A stretch of 64,000 bases of DNA. Source: Rhizobiaceae bacterium (GTDB lineage: Bacteria > Pseudomonadota > Alphaproteobacteria > Rhizobiales > Rhizobiaceae). Positions 9,532-18,099 of this stretch are shown here, piece after piece (position 1 is the first letter of the stretch; every line of letters begins with the position of its first letter). The translations under genes were made by a program, and so were the position numbers. Location: the NCBI GenBank assembly GCA_025698895.1, contig JAILWO010000002.1, forward strand, positions 372,001-436,000, in the 5' to 3' direction. The notes below the pieces were generated by a model. It worked only from the letters and a program-made list of their open reading frames with translations, was not told the DNA's origin and made no database searches.

Positions 9532-10161
9532 TCAGCCCGGCTTGCCGGCCAGCCAGTTGAAATGGACCTTGTAACCTTCGCCCGTGAGCAGGGCGACGGT
9601 CTCGTAGAGCGGCAGGCCGACGACGCTGGAATAGGATCCGACCAGCTTAACGACGAAGCTGCCGGCCAGTCCCTGGACGGCATAGCCGCCAGCCTTGCCG
9701 CGCCATTCGCCCGAGGCGAGATAGCTTTCCAGTTCCTCTCGCGTCAGACGCTTGAAGCGAACGCGTGTCTCGACCAGCTTCTGGCGCGTCTTTCCGTCCG
9801 GCGTGATCAGGCAAAGTCCGGTATAGACCCGGTGCGACCGCCCCGACAGGAGCCTGAGACAGTTGGATGCCTCGTCGACGAGTTCGGCCTTCGGCAGGAT
9901 GCGGCGACCCACCGCGACCACCGTGTCGGCGGCGAGGATGAAGGCTCCGCTCGCGGTCTCGTCGCCCTTCAGGCGCTCGGCCGCGCGTTCGGCCTTCGTG
10001 CGCGACAGGCGCTTGGCCAGCGAGCGCGGATGTTCGGCGCGCTGCGGCGTCTCGTCGATCTCGGCGGGAAAGATCGAACTCGGCTCGATGCCGGCCTGTT
10101 GCAGGAGTTCGATGCGGCGCGGCGATCCGGAAGCCAGCACGAGTTTCTGGAAGACGCTCAT
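9532..10161 (-). CDS. maf: Maf-like nucleoside triphosphate pyrophosphatase
   Basis: 209-residue member of the Maf/ITPase-fold family, which hydrolyses non-canonical or modified nucleoside triphosphates to monophosphates. Visible motifs are the N-terminal [10 protein letters not shown] (residues 7-16), [10 protein letters not shown] near 36-45, the AADTVVAVG loop near 77-85 and the conserved C-terminal [13 protein letters not shown]. It lies 22 bases downstream of infA and four bases before yacG. Which of the two Maf subtypes it belongs to (dTTP/UTP or m7GTP) cannot be told by eye. Confidence 0.92.
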   Translation of the reverse strand: MSVFQKLVLASGSPRRIELLQQAGIEPSSIFPAEIDETPQRAEHPRSLAKRLSRTKAERAAERLKGDETASGAFILAADTVVAVGRRILPKAELVDEASNCLRLLSGRSHRVYTGLCLITPDGKTRQKLVETRVRFKRLTREELESYLASGEWRGKAGGYAVQGLAGSFVVKLVGSYSSVVGLPLYETVALLTGEGYKVHFNWLAGKPG

Positions 10162-10183
10162 CGGTCGGCCGCGATCGGCGCGT

Positions 10184-10402
10184 TTACTTGAAGCGGTAGG
10201 TGATGCGGCCCTTGGTCAGGTCGTAGGGCGTCATCTCGACCAGCACCTTGTCGCCGGTAAGCACGCGGATGCGGTTCTTGCGCATGCGGCCCGCCGTATG
10301 GGCAATGATTTCGTGCTCGTTCTCGAGCTTGACGCGGAACATGGCGTTCGGCAGCAGTTCGGTCACGACTCCGGGAAATTCGAGGACTTCTTCCTTCGGC
10401 AT
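10184..10402 (-). CDS. infA: Translation initiation factor IF-1
   Basis: 72 residues, exactly the usual IF-1 size, with the conserved OB-fold sequence including [34 protein letters not shown] and the closing [14 protein letters not shown]. It binds the 30S A site during initiation. It stands alone after a 97-base gap, so it probably has its own promoter there, and is followed by maf and yacG on the same strand. Confidence 0.97.
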
Positions 10403-10499
10403 TTAGTACCTTTGAATGGATGGGCCTGGCCGCGACGCAGCGCGGCAACGAGCCGGTCTCCTATCCTATCGCGCGCGAAAATGAAACAGCTTGTTGACC

Positions 10500-10967
10500 T
10501 CAGGCACCGAAGCGGCTCGCGATCCGCGCCTTCAGTCGTGTCAGCACGTCGCGATAGGCTCCCAGTATATGCTCGCGTGTTCCGGTCGCTGTCGTCGGGT
10601 CGGGCATCGGCCAGTATTCGACCTCGACGGCCGCGGTGCGTGTCAGTTCCAGCGCGGCGTGATGGGCTTCCGGCGCGAGCGTCACGATGAGGTCGAAATA
10701 GGCGTCGTCCAATTCGTCGAGCCGCCGCGGCTGGCGGGTCCCGAGCGACAGCCCTTCCTCGGCAAGCACGGCATCGACGAACGGGTCGCGCTCGCCGGCG
10801 CGCACGCCGGCGGACGCGATGAAGGCGCCCGGCGGCAGCATCCTGCGTGCCAGCGCCTCGGCCATTGGCGAGCGGATCGCGTTCATGCCGCACAGGAAGA
10901 GGATCGAGCCGGGCGGTTTCGCCGTCTTGTCGCCGCCTCGATTGTTGGCCGCGCCGCCCTCCGACAC
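10500..10967 (-). CDS. Low molecular weight protein-tyrosine phosphatase family protein
   Basis: 155-residue protein of the LMW-PTP/arsenate-reductase-like superfamily. The phosphate loop is CGMNAIRSP with nucleophile Cys26 and the C-x5-R-S pattern. The late general-acid motif is DP in WPMPDP near residues 118-123. Rhizobia carry this gene between UPF0262 and infA, where it is often annotated as a phosphatase or an ArsC-like protein without biochemical proof. The start is GTG (plus 10965-10967), two bases after the UPF0262 stop, which implies translational coupling. Confidence 0.85.
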   Translation of the reverse strand: MSEGGAANNRGGDKTAKPPGSILFLCGMNAIRSPMAEALARRMLPPGAFIASAGVRAGERDPFVDAVLAEEGLSLGTRQPRRLDELDDAYFDLIVTLAPEAHHAALELTRTAAVEVEYWPMPDPTTATGTREHILGAYRDVLTRLKARIASRFGA

Positions 10968-10969
10968 GA

Positions 10970-11455
10970 TCAGCCCCGCCAGTGGAGCACGCAGACCAGC
11001 GTGAACAGCCGCCTGGCCGTGTCGAAATCGATCTCGATCTTGCCGGAGAGCCGGTTCATTAGGGTCTGCGAACCCTCGTTGTGCAGTCCGCGCCGGCCCA
11101 TGTCGATCGCCTCGATCTGGCTCGGCGAGGCGGTCTTGATCGCCTCGTAGTAGCTTTCGCAGATCAGGAAGTAGTCCTTCACGATACGCCGGAACGGCGT
11201 CAACGACAGGATGTGCGTGACGACGGGCTCGCCGTTTTCGCGATCGACGGCGAAGACCAGCCGTGAATCGGCGAGCGACAGGCGCAGCCGATAGGGACCG
11301 TCTCCCGCGTCTCCGAGCGGCCTGAACGAGTTCTCCTCGATCAGGTCGTAGATCGCGACGGCGCGCTCGTGCTCGACGTCGGGGGTCGAGCGGCCGATCG
11401 ATTCATCGAGCTCGACATCGATCAGCCTGGCGCCGGCCTGCTTGGCGTCCGCCAT
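10970..11455 (-). CDS. UPF0262 family protein
   Basis: 161-residue conserved alphaproteobacterial protein of unknown function. Recognisable blocks are [20 protein letters not shown] near the N terminus, [15 protein letters not shown] and the central [20 protein letters not shown], ending in [14 protein letters not shown]. There are no membrane segments or catalytic motifs. It lies three bases after hisD and two bases before the phosphatase start, in the conserved order hisD-UPF0262-phosphatase-infA. Confidence 0.9.
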   Translation of the reverse strand: MADAKQAGARLIDVELDESIGRSTPDVEHERAVAIYDLIEENSFRPLGDAGDGPYRLRLSLADSRLVFAVDRENGEPVVTHILSLTPFRRIVKDYFLICESYYEAIKTASPSQIEAIDMGRRGLHNEGSQTLMNRLSGKIEIDFDTARRLFTLVCVLHWRG

Positions 11456-11458
11456 GCA

Positions 11459-12766
11459 TCACCCGCCTTGCCCGGGCAGGTTGAGCCGGATCGCCACCGA
11501 TCGGGCATGCGCCTCCAGCCCCTCTGCGCGCGCGAGCGCGATCGCCGACGGGGCCAGTCGTGAAAGCTGGTCCGGACCGAGCTTCAGGACCGAGGTGCGC
11601 TTCATGAAGTCGAGCACCGACAGGCCCGAGGAGAAGCGCGCGGACCGCGCCGTCGGCAGGACGTGGTTCGACCCCCCGACATAATCGCCGATGACCTCGG
11701 GCGTATGGCGGCCGATGAAGATCGCGCCGGCGTTGCGCACCCTCGATGCGAAGGCATCGGCGCCTTCCATTGCCAGTTCGAGATGCTCGGGCGCGATGCG
11801 GTCGACGAGCGGCAGGGCGTCGTCGAGCTTGTCGACGACGATCACCGCGCCGAAGTCGCGCCAGCTTGCCGCGGCCGTCTCCGCCCGGGGCAGGGTGGCG
11901 AGCTGTGCCTCGACCGCCGTCGCCACGGCCTGTCCGAAGGCCGCGTCGTCGGTGATCAGGATCGACTGCGCCGCCGCGTCGTGCTCGGCCTGGGCCAGAA
12001 GGTCGGCCGCGATCCAGCCGGGGTCGTTCAGCGCGTCGGCGAGGATCAGCACCTCGGACGGGCCGGCGATCATGTCGATGCCGACCGTGCCGAAGACCCG
12101 CCGCTTGGCCGCTGCCACGAAGGCGTTGCCGGGGCCGACGATCTTGGAGACCGGCCGGATCGTCCGTGTCCCATGGGCGAGTGCTGCGATGGCCTGCGCG
12201 CCGCCGACGCGATAGATCTCGTCGACGCCCGCGACCCGTGCTGCCGCGAGCACGAGCGGGTTCAGCCGTCCGTCCGGCGTGGGAACCGTCATGACGATGC
12301 GCTCGACGCCCGCGACCTTGGCCGGGACGGCGTTCATCAGGAGCGAACTCGGATAGCTTGCCGTGCCGCCCGGCACGTAGAGGCCGGCCGATTCCACCGC
12401 CGTCCATCGCCAGCCGAGTTCGGCGCCGATGGGATCGGTATAGCGCTCGTCCGAAGGCCGCTGGCGCTGGTGATGGGCCATGATGCGATCGCGCGCGAAG
12501 GAGAGCGTGTCGACGGCCTCCTGGCCGACGGAGCGAACCGCATCCTCGACCTCGTCCGCGTCGATCCGGATCGTCTCCGGTGTCAGGTCGAAGCGGTCGA
12601 AGCGGCGCGTGTAGTCGATCAGCGCCTCGTCACCCTGCATGCGCACCCGGTCGATGATGTCGCGCACGATCGCATCGACATCCTCGGAGACTTCGCGCTT
12701 CGCCGACAGGAGCGCCGCAAAGCGCGTCTCGAAATCGGGCGCCGACGCGTTCAGTGTAACCGCCAC
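11459..12766 (-). CDS. hisD: Histidinol dehydrogenase
   Basis: 435 residues, full length for HisD, which oxidises L-histidinol to histidine in two NAD-dependent steps at the end of histidine biosynthesis. Visible hallmarks are the nucleotide-binding region VGPGNAFVAAAKR, IAGPSEVLILAD with DLLAQAEHDAAAQSILIT, the catalytic Glu-His of APEHLELAM and the C-terminal TSVLKLGPDQL block. It is 10 bases downstream of the DUF2948 gene. No other his genes are in the window. Confidence 0.97.
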   Translation of the reverse strand: MAVTLNASAPDFETRFAALLSAKREVSEDVDAIVRDIIDRVRMQGDEALIDYTRRFDRFDLTPETIRIDADEVEDAVRSVGQEAVDTLSFARDRIMAHHQRQRPSDERYTDPIGAELGWRWTAVESAGLYVPGGTASYPSSLLMNAVPAKVAGVERIVMTVPTPDGRLNPLVLAAARVAGVDEIYRVGGAQAIAALAHGTRTIRPVSKIVGPGNAFVAAAKRRVFGTVGIDMIAGPSEVLILADALNDPGWIAADLLAQAEHDAAAQSILITDDAAFGQAVATAVEAQLATLPRAETAAASWRDFGAVIVVDKLDDALPLVDRIAPEHLELAMEGADAFASRVRNAGAIFIGRHTPEVIGDYVGGSNHVLPTARSARFSSGLSVLDFMKRTSVLKLGPDQLSRLAPSAIALARAEGLEAHARSVAIRLNLPGQGG

Positions 12767-12776
12767 GGGACCTCCG

Positions 12777-13205
12777 TCAGTCCGGATGGCGGGGTCTGGC
12801 GAGCGCCTCCCAGGCGCCGCCGAGATCGGCGAGCTCGGCCTCGATGCATTCGGCCTCGAGCCTGAGCGCGCCCTCGCCGGAAAAGACGAGCTCGATCGCG
12901 CCCGAAGGCGGGTCCGCCGGCGTGAAGCGGATGGCCAGCAGCGACAGGACGGCGTCGGGCCGGTCGCGCGGGATGCCGGCGCTCCTCACGGCGTCGACGC
13001 GCTCGAAGCGCAGCACGGCGTTGCGCCGCTCGGGGCCGCCGCGCAGCAGCCCGGTCTTCTTTTCCCAGGCGAACCTGTTCATCGGCAGGACGACGCGCCG
13101 TTCGGCGGCGCGCCAGTCGATGTCGCCGATCCTCAGCACCGCGTCCTGCGCATGCGCGGACACGATCCTGAGGTCTTCCTCGTCGAGAGCGATCAGCTTG
13201 AGCAC
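12777..13205 (-). CDS. DUF2948 family protein
   Basis: 142-residue protein matching the DUF2948 pattern found between murA and hisD in rhizobia: it opens VLKLIALDEEDLRIVSAHAQ, followed by DAVLRIGDIDW and the NRFAWE block, and ends near GGAWEALARPRHPD. Function is unknown and no catalytic motif is evident. The start is set at GTG (plus 13203-13205), because the family normally begins M-L-x-L-I-A-L-D; reading further upstream runs into non-conserved sequence before murA. Confidence 0.82.
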   Translation of the reverse strand: MLKLIALDEEDLRIVSAHAQDAVLRIGDIDWRAAERRVVLPMNRFAWEKKTGLLRGGPERRNAVLRFERVDAVRSAGIPRDRPDAVLSLLAIRFTPADPPSGAIELVFSGEGALRLEAECIEAELADLGGAWEALARPRHPD

Positions 13206-13287
13206 GGGCTTCGCAGGCTTCCGTCGGCAAAATCGCGCTTGTGTTATGCGCTCTCGCTGCACCGCGCAACCCGCCGCGCGATCCGGC

Positions 13288-14577
13288 TCAACCGGACAGC
13301 CGCTCGATCGTGGCGCCGCAGCCCGACAGCTTTTCCTCCAGCCGCTCGAAACCCCGATCGAGATGATAGACCCGGTTGACGATGGTCTCGCCCTCCGCCG
13401 CGAGGCCGGCGATGACCAGCGAGACCGAGGCGCGCAGGTCGGTCGCCATGACGGGCGCGCCCTTGAGGCGCTCCACGCCGTCCACGATCGCGGTCTGGCC
13501 CGCAAGGCTGATCCTCGCGCCGAGCCGGGCCAGTTCCTGGACATGCATGAAGCGGTTCTCGAAGATCGTCTCGGTGATGCGCGAGCGGCCGGCCGCACGC
13601 GTCATCAGCCCCATGAACTGCGCCTGCAGGTCGGTCGGGAAGCCGGGAAAGGGTTCGGTCGTCACGTCGACGGGCTCGATGCCCGCCCCGTTGCGGGCGA
13701 TGCGGATGCCGGAATTAGTCGGCGAGACCTCGACGCCCGCCTGCGCCAGCGTGTCGAGCGCCGATTGCAACAGGTCGGGTCTCGCACCTTCCAGAAGCAC
13801 GTCGCCGCCCGCCATGGCGACAGCCATCGCGTAGGTGCCCGTTTCGATGCGGTCGGGAATGACGCCGCAGCGCGCGCCCGACAGCGAGGTGACGCCCTCG
13901 ATCGTGATGGTGGACGTGCCGGCGCCCTCGATGCGCGCGCCCATCGCGGTCAGGCATTCGGCCAGGTTGACGATCTCGGGTTCACGCGCGGCGTTGGCCA
14001 GCACCGTCTGGCCCTTGGCCAGCGTGGCCGCCATCATCAGCACATGGGTGGCGCCAACGGAGACCTTGGGAAACTCGAAACGCCCGCCGGTCAGTCCCTT
14101 CGGCGCCCTGGCAAGCACATAGCCGTTCTCGATGTCGATCTCGGCGCCGAGCGCCCTGAGGCCGTCGATGAACAGGTCGACCGGCCGCGTACCGATCGCG
14201 CAGCCGCCCGGCAGCGAGACCTTCGCCTCGCCCATGCGCGCAAGCAGCGGCCCGATCACCCAGAAGCTGGCGCGCATCTTCGAGACGAGTTCGTAGGGCG
14301 CCGTCGTGTCGACGATGCGGGCGGCGGTGAAATGGGCGGTGCGCGGGTAGAGCCCGTTCTGGCTCGGGCGGCGCCCGTCGACGGAGAAATCGACGCCGTG
14401 ATTGCCCAGGATGCGCGTCAGCTGCTCGACATCGGCCAGATGCGGGAGGTTCTCCAGCGACAGCGTCTCGGATGTCAGCAGGGACGCGATCATCAGCGGC
14501 AGTGCCGCGTTCTTCGCGCCGGAGATGGGAAGTGTTCCCGAAAGCGGCGCGCCGCCCACGATTCTGATTCGGTCCAT
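13288..14577 (-). CDS. murA: UDP-N-acetylglucosamine 1-carboxyvinyltransferase
   Basis: 429 residues, typical for MurA, which transfers enolpyruvate from PEP to UDP-GlcNAc in the first committed step of peptidoglycan synthesis. The N terminus [14 protein letters not shown] with [12 protein letters not shown] and the loop [18 protein letters not shown], carrying the catalytic Cys that fosfomycin alkylates, are clear. Start ATG at 14577 gives the conserved N terminus; an in-frame ATG 12 codons upstream adds unrelated residues. It begins the minus-strand series murA-DUF2948-hisD. Confidence 0.97.
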   Translation of the reverse strand: MDRIRIVGGAPLSGTLPISGAKNAALPLMIASLLTSETLSLENLPHLADVEQLTRILGNHGVDFSVDGRRPSQNGLYPRTAHFTAARIVDTTAPYELVSKMRASFWVIGPLLARMGEAKVSLPGGCAIGTRPVDLFIDGLRALGAEIDIENGYVLARAPKGLTGGRFEFPKVSVGATHVLMMAATLAKGQTVLANAAREPEIVNLAECLTAMGARIEGAGTSTITIEGVTSLSGARCGVIPDRIETGTYAMAVAMAGGDVLLEGARPDLLQSALDTLAQAGVEVSPTNSGIRIARNGAGIEPVDVTTEPFPGFPTDLQAQFMGLMTRAAGRSRITETIFENRFMHVQELARLGARISLAGQTAIVDGVERLKGAPVMATDLRASVSLVIAGLAAEGETIVNRVYHLDRGFERLEEKLSGCGATIERLSG

Positions 14578-14747
14578 GCAAGGCCTTTCGCTGGGCGCGC
14601 CATGATGCGGCATGCCGGTTGCGGCGGTCTATCGAAAGGGACGGGAAGGTTCAAGAAAGGCGTGCGCCTTCCACGGCGCGGTCCCCTCGCGCGCTTCGAC
14701 ACCTGACAGGGCCAATGCGGCCGAATCCGGGCGCGCGGAGAGTGGCG

Positions 14748-14933
14748 TCAGTCGCGCCCGCGCCCGCGCTCGGTATCGGTGGCCAGCCCCTCAGGCCCGT
14801 CGTCCGCCTCGCCGCCGCGGCGCGCCCTGGCCTGCGCCTTGCGCCGCGCGAGATTGGCGCGAAGCTCTGCCGCCAGGCGCTCTTCGCGCGCCCTGCGCTG
14901 GTCGTCGGTCGTGTCGTTCCTGTCTCTTTTCAT
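14748..14933 (-). CDS. Small basic hypothetical protein
   Basis: 61-residue, highly charged protein made mostly of Arg, Glu, Ala and Asp, with a probable single long helix (RREERLAAELRANLARR-like pattern, then KAQARARRG) and an acidic glycine-rich tail. I recognise similar short RRKAQ-containing proteins upstream of murA in rhizobia but know no function. The ATG at 14933 has GGAG five bases upstream. It sits 170 bases before murA on the same strand and could be independent. Confidence 0.6.
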   Translation of the reverse strand: MKRDRNDTTDDQRRAREERLAAELRANLARRKAQARARRGGEADDGPEGLATDTERGRGRD

Positions 14934-15031
14934 GGTCTCCGGGCACTTCGATCCGGCCGGCGGCATCGCCGGCCAAAGCGTGCTTGCGTCCCGGCAGTCG
15001 TTATGGCACTAGTCCGCCGCGATCAAGGCCG

Positions 15032-15106
15032 GCTGCGGTAGCTCAGTGGTAGAGCACACCCTTGGTAAGGGTGAGGTCGAGAGTTCAATCCTCTCTCGCA
15101 GCACCA
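15032..15106 (+). tRNA. tRNA-Thr (GGT)
   Basis: 75-base tRNA with encoded CCA (15104-15106). The acceptor arm is GCTGCGG/TCGCAGC with one G-T pair, the D arm GCTC...GAGC, the anticodon stem CACCC/GGGTG around TTGGTAA (anticodon GGT) and the T arm GAGAG/CTCTC. It is followed directly by a field of palindromic repeats. Confidence 0.97.
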
Positions 15107-15205
15107 GCCTCACATCCCCGGATCACCTGCCGATTGTACCGTTCCCGCGTGGCGTTGGGCGCCTGTCCGCCTTTCATATGCGCGCGCGGAGATGGGGCGG
15201 ATGGG

Positions 15206-15312
15206 CCGAAGCCCCTCCACCATGCCTGGGATGGTCGTCCCCCTGTCGTCCCCCTCCACCATGCTTCGCATGGTCCCCCTCCCCCTTGCAGGGGAGGATG
15301 GGCGGCGCCCTG
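15206..15312. repeat. GC-rich palindromic intergenic repeat
   Basis: Downstream of tRNA-Thr, the segment CCCCTCCACCATGC occurs twice (about 15210 and 15251), each followed by a short ATGGT-ended hairpin. The block ends in CCCCTCCCCCTTGCAGGGG. This is typical of intergenic palindromic repeats of Mesorhizobium-like genomes. No gene is visible between 15107 and 15316. Confidence 0.6.
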
Positions 15313-15316
15313 TCCC

Positions 15317-16405
15317 TCATGACGTGTCGGGATAGTCCAGCGCGTAGCGGGCGAGGGCGTGGCAATGAGCCAGGATGTAGTCGATCTCGCGGAGGGGGCC
15401 GGATCCTCTTCGCCCTCCCGTCGTGCCGGGTTCCCAGCGGGTGAGCCGGCCGCCCGGCGGCGGCCCGCCCCGGAGCGGCGAGAAGCGGCGCAACCGGCGG
15501 CGGGCGTGCGTGCCGCCTTGCGCGCGCAGGGCATCGTGTCTTTTGTGCTGCGCGCTCGTGGTCTGCGCGCTTAGGGCCTCCTGTCTTTTTCTCCGCGCGA
15601 TCGCGGCATCGTGTCTTTTCTCTTGCGCGCGAAGGGCGTCGCGGGAAGCCTTCCAGCGGGCGAAGCGCCTGGCCTGTCCCGGCAGGTCGTCGAGTGCTGC
15701 GGCCAGGGCGGTCAGGCGCAGGGCAAGCCGCGTCGCATCGATCGGATCGTCGCGCGAGAGCGGCGGCGGCAGGCGGAACGGCTCGATGACGCCGGGGCAC
15801 AGGATGCGCGGCACGGACCGCGCGGCCACACGGGGACGGCGGTACCAGGCGAAGGGATCGCTGAGCGGGTCGAGCAGCGGAAAGGCCGGCACGCGCCCGG
15901 CGCAGGGTTTCGTTACGCCGCCGTCGCCTTTCCCGCCTTTGGCCCTGGCCCTGCGAGCTTCGGCGGCCAGATCGGCGGGCGATACGACGATGGCGATGCC
16001 GAGGCGGCGCAGCAGCGGCTCGATGGGTTCGGGCTTCGGCCTGGGTGCGCGCTGCCTCGGCGGCTCCACGACCAGACCGCGCGCGGCCGCGATGATCAGC
16101 CGCCGCGCGGCGGCCTCGGCCGGACGCAGCAGACGCAGGACTGCGAGCCACAGATGGCGGGGGAGCGTGGCGGCGTGCCCGGCTTCAACCTCCCCCTTGA
16201 GGGGGTCCGAAGGACGGGCGAGACAAGTCGCTCGCCCCGCCGCGTCGTCGGGTGGGGGTTGCGACCCCGCACTTACCCGTCCTTCGGACCCCCTCAAGGG
16301 GGAGGTGAAGGCGGCTCCGCCGGCGAGCCCGGCCATGGCCATGAGCGAGGCCACGATGCGCTTCAGCGCCTCGTGATTCTGCTCGATTGCCACGCTTCCG
16401 TTCAT
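15317..16405 (-). CDS. Conserved hypothetical protein carrying an in-frame palindromic insert
   Basis: 362-residue protein of unknown function. It opens MNGSVAIEQNHEALKRIV and ends LREIDYILAHCHALARYAL..., and the Arg/Ala-rich coiled middle (repeated A-LRAQ-KRHDA-like units near residues 265-305) and the proline-rich VPRILCPGVIEPFRLPPP segment look like a conserved rhizobial family. GGAGG lies six bases before the ATG. About 44 residues near positions 32-75 (from SPLRGSEGRV to ARPSDPLKGEV) are not native: they are the translation of the inverted repeat at 16181-16312, read through without a stop. No membrane segment or enzyme motif is evident. Confidence 0.65.
   Translation of the reverse strand: MNGSVAIEQNHEALKRIVASLMAMAGLAGGAAFTSPLRGSEGRVSAGSQPPPDDAAGRATCLARPSDPLKGEVEAGHAATLPRHLWLAVLRLLRPAEAAARRLIIAAARGLVVEPPRQRAPRPKPEPIEPLLRRLGIAIVVSPADLAAEARRARAKGGKGDGGVTKPCAGRVPAFPLLDPLSDPFAWYRRPRVAARSVPRILCPGVIEPFRLPPPLSRDDPIDATRLALRLTALAAALDDLPGQARRFARWKASRDALRAQEKRHDAAIARRKRQEALSAQTTSAQHKRHDALRAQGGTHARRRLRRFSPLRGGPPPGGRLTRWEPGTTGGRRGSGPLREIDYILAHCHALARYALDYPDTS
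16181..16312. repeat. Palindromic element inserted in frame within a coding sequence
   Basis: Two arms of about 37 bases form a near-perfect inverted repeat: 16182-16217 (containing CCTCCCCCTTGAGGGGGTCC and GAAGGACGGG) and 16275-16311 (containing CCCGTCCTTCGGACCCCC and TCAAGGGGGAGG). About 57 bases lie between the arms. The element is about 132 bases, close to 44 codons, and keeps the reading frame of the surrounding gene open. Arm fragments (CCCGTCCTTCGGACCC) recur at about 16815, 46548 and 47486, so it belongs to a dispersed family. Confidence 0.8.
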
Positions 16406-16580
16406 CGTCACCTCCGGGCCCCATGCAGGCGAAGGAATTGTCGCAGCGGTTGCCGGGGGTGTGGATAGACATGAGGAAAACATTCCTGACAGATGCTGAC
16501 AGGGGAAACGCATTGCAGGGGCGGTGCGACCGGGGCCGGTCGACGGAGGAGAGGAAGGCGCCGCTAAACTGCCTCTCACC

Positions 16581-16784
16581 CGCTCCTTCTCCCCTTGTGG
16601 GAGAAGGTGGATTGGCGCGCAGCGCCAAGACGGATGAGGGGTGTTGGACGGAGTGGAGCGGTGAAGGAATTTTCGGGATACGGCCCTGATCTGCACTGCC
16701 GCGCCCTGGCCAACACCCCTCATCCGACCTCGCTCTCGCTACGCTCGGCTCGCCCACCTTCTCCCACAAGGGGAGAAGGAGCGG
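16581..16784. repeat. Large inverted repeat of the LACI-upstream intergenic region
   Basis: The 518-base gap 16406-16923 holds no convincing gene. Its core is an inverted repeat with arms 16581-16647 (CGCTCCTTCTCCCCTTGTGG ... GAGGGGTGTTGG) and 16710-16784 (CCAACACCCCTCATCC ... CCACAAGGGGAGAAGGAGCG). Further copies of short segments such as GGGGCGGAGCCACGCGT (about 16818) recur at 46518 and 47466. A palindromic element of a dispersed family is the best reading. Confidence 0.7.
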
Positions 16785-16878
16785 AGCGGCGGCGGGCGCC
16801 AATCCACCCGGGGCGGAGCCACGCGTCTCCGCCCGTCCTTCGGACCCTCGATCGACGGAGAGGAAGCGCGGCGGCGAC

Positions 16879-16911
16879 GCTTTCCGCCAGTCGCCGGCGT
16901 CGGCGGAAAGC
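16879..16911 (-). terminator. Hairpin downstream of the LacI gene
   Basis: Perfect 10-bp stem GCTTTCCGCC (16879-16888) / GGCGGAAAGC (16902-16911) with a 13-base loop, starting 12 bases beyond the LacI stop on the minus strand. There is no clear U tract, so it may be a Rho-dependent 3' end or a stability hairpin rather than an intrinsic terminator. Confidence 0.4.
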
Positions 16912-16923
16912 GGAGGCTCCATC

Positions 16924-17991
16924 TCACCCGCGGGGGCGGGGAACGCCGGTGGAGCCCCTGAGGATGAGCCGGACCTCGACTTCGGTCGCATGCGGCATGG
17001 TTTCGCCTTTCAGCGTGTCGATCAGGTAGCGCGCGGCCAGACGCCCGACCTCGGGCGAAGGCAGCGCGACCGTCGTCAGTCCCGGCGGGAGCTGCGAGGC
17101 CCAGTCCAGATCGTCGAAGCCGGCGATCGATACGTCGCCCGGCACGTCCAGCCCCTGCGACTGCGCTTCGAGGATCGCGCCGAAGGCCAGTACGTCGTTG
17201 CCGCAAATGATCGCGGTGGGCATCGTGTCGCGGGCGATCAGCCTGCGCAGGCCAAGCCGCCCCTCGGCGACGCGGTAGGGGTGCTCGACCACCGCATCGG
17301 GGGCGAGCGTCAGGCCGCGCCCGGCCAGCGCGTCGCGCACGCCCTCGACCCGTTCGCGCGCCCGATCATTGCCGGCGCGCGGACCGGAGATCATGGCAAG
17401 GCTGGTGTGGCCGAGATCGAGCAGGTGATCGGCCAGGCGGCGCGCCATGCCGCGATTGTCGAAGCCGATATTGGGGTAGGGGGACTTCGGATCGTAGACG
17501 ATGGTGTTGACGAAGGCGATGCCGCGGCTCTCGAGAAGGTGGTAGAGCTCGGGATGGTGCAGCCCGCCTTCCAGCATGATGCCGTCGACGCCCGCCTCGA
17601 CCAGGTTGCGGCATTGCTGCAGCTCGACATCGAGGTCGTATTCCGACAGCGCCAGCAAAAGGTTGTAGCCCTGTTCGTGGCAGTTCTTCTGCAACGCGGC
17701 GATCTTGCCGGCGCGGGTGGCGTTGTCGACGGTGGGGATGATGGCGCCGATGGCATGGGAACGGCGCATCGACAGCGCCCGCGCCGCGCCGTGCCTGATA
17801 TAGCCGAGATGGCGCACCGCCTCCTCGACGCGCTCGCGCATGGCCATGCTCAGGCTTTCGGGATCGTTGATGAAGCGCGAGACGGTGGCGATGGATACCT
17901 GCGCCCGGCTCGCGACATCGCGCATGCCGACCTGGCGCAGGACCTCGGACGGGCCCGCATGCGCGTCAGGCGTTCGCCTACGGTCGACCAT
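16924..17991 (-). CDS. LacI family transcriptional repressor of the carbohydrate locus
   Basis: 355-residue LacI/GalR regulator. After a 20-residue leader the HTH is at about residues 22-45 (GMRDVASRAQVSIATVSRFI, hinge near 60-72), followed by a periplasmic-binding-like effector domain (AIGAIIPTVDNATRAGKIAA from about residue 80, GFDDLDWASQLPPGLTTV near 300). It is divergent from the ABC ATPase gene, and a LacI-type dyad lies in the shared gap at 18028-18041. An identical site on the other strand precedes the Gfo/Idh gene at 26597-26610. It therefore probably represses both arms of the sugar locus until an inducer sugar arrives. Confidence 0.88.
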   Translation of the reverse strand: MVDRRRTPDAHAGPSEVLRQVGMRDVASRAQVSIATVSRFINDPESLSMAMRERVEEAVRHLGYIRHGAARALSMRRSHAIGAIIPTVDNATRAGKIAALQKNCHEQGYNLLLALSEYDLDVELQQCRNLVEAGVDGIMLEGGLHHPELYHLLESRGIAFVNTIVYDPKSPYPNIGFDNRGMARRLADHLLDLGHTSLAMISGPRAGNDRARERVEGVRDALAGRGLTLAPDAVVEHPYRVAEGRLGLRRLIARDTMPTAIICGNDVLAFGAILEAQSQGLDVPGDVSIAGFDDLDWASQLPPGLTTVALPSPEVGRLAARYLIDTLKGETMPHATEVEVRLILRGSTGVPRPRG

Positions 17992-18027
17992 TCGGCACCT
18001 CGACTGCCCCCGGAAATCTTGCTAGCT

Positions 18028-18041
18028 TGTAAACGGTTACA
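18028..18041. promoter_or_regulatory. LacI-type operator, copy 1
   Basis: TGTAAACGGTTACA, a dyad of the form TGTAAnCGnTTACA with the central CG typical of LacI/GalR operators. It lies 36 bases before the LacI start (17991) and 59 bases before the ABC ATPase start (18100), so it can control both. The site at 26597-26610 is its exact reverse complement. Confidence 0.8.
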
Positions 18042-18099
18042 TCGACAATGCCGCAAGAAGGGCGGTTTGTGAAGCCTGCGGCGCACCGGGAGGACGGGC

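Noticed and set aside
16406-16923. Repeat field considered as a CRISPR array
   Set aside because: The repeats are inverted, unequal and not regularly spaced, and no cas genes are present.
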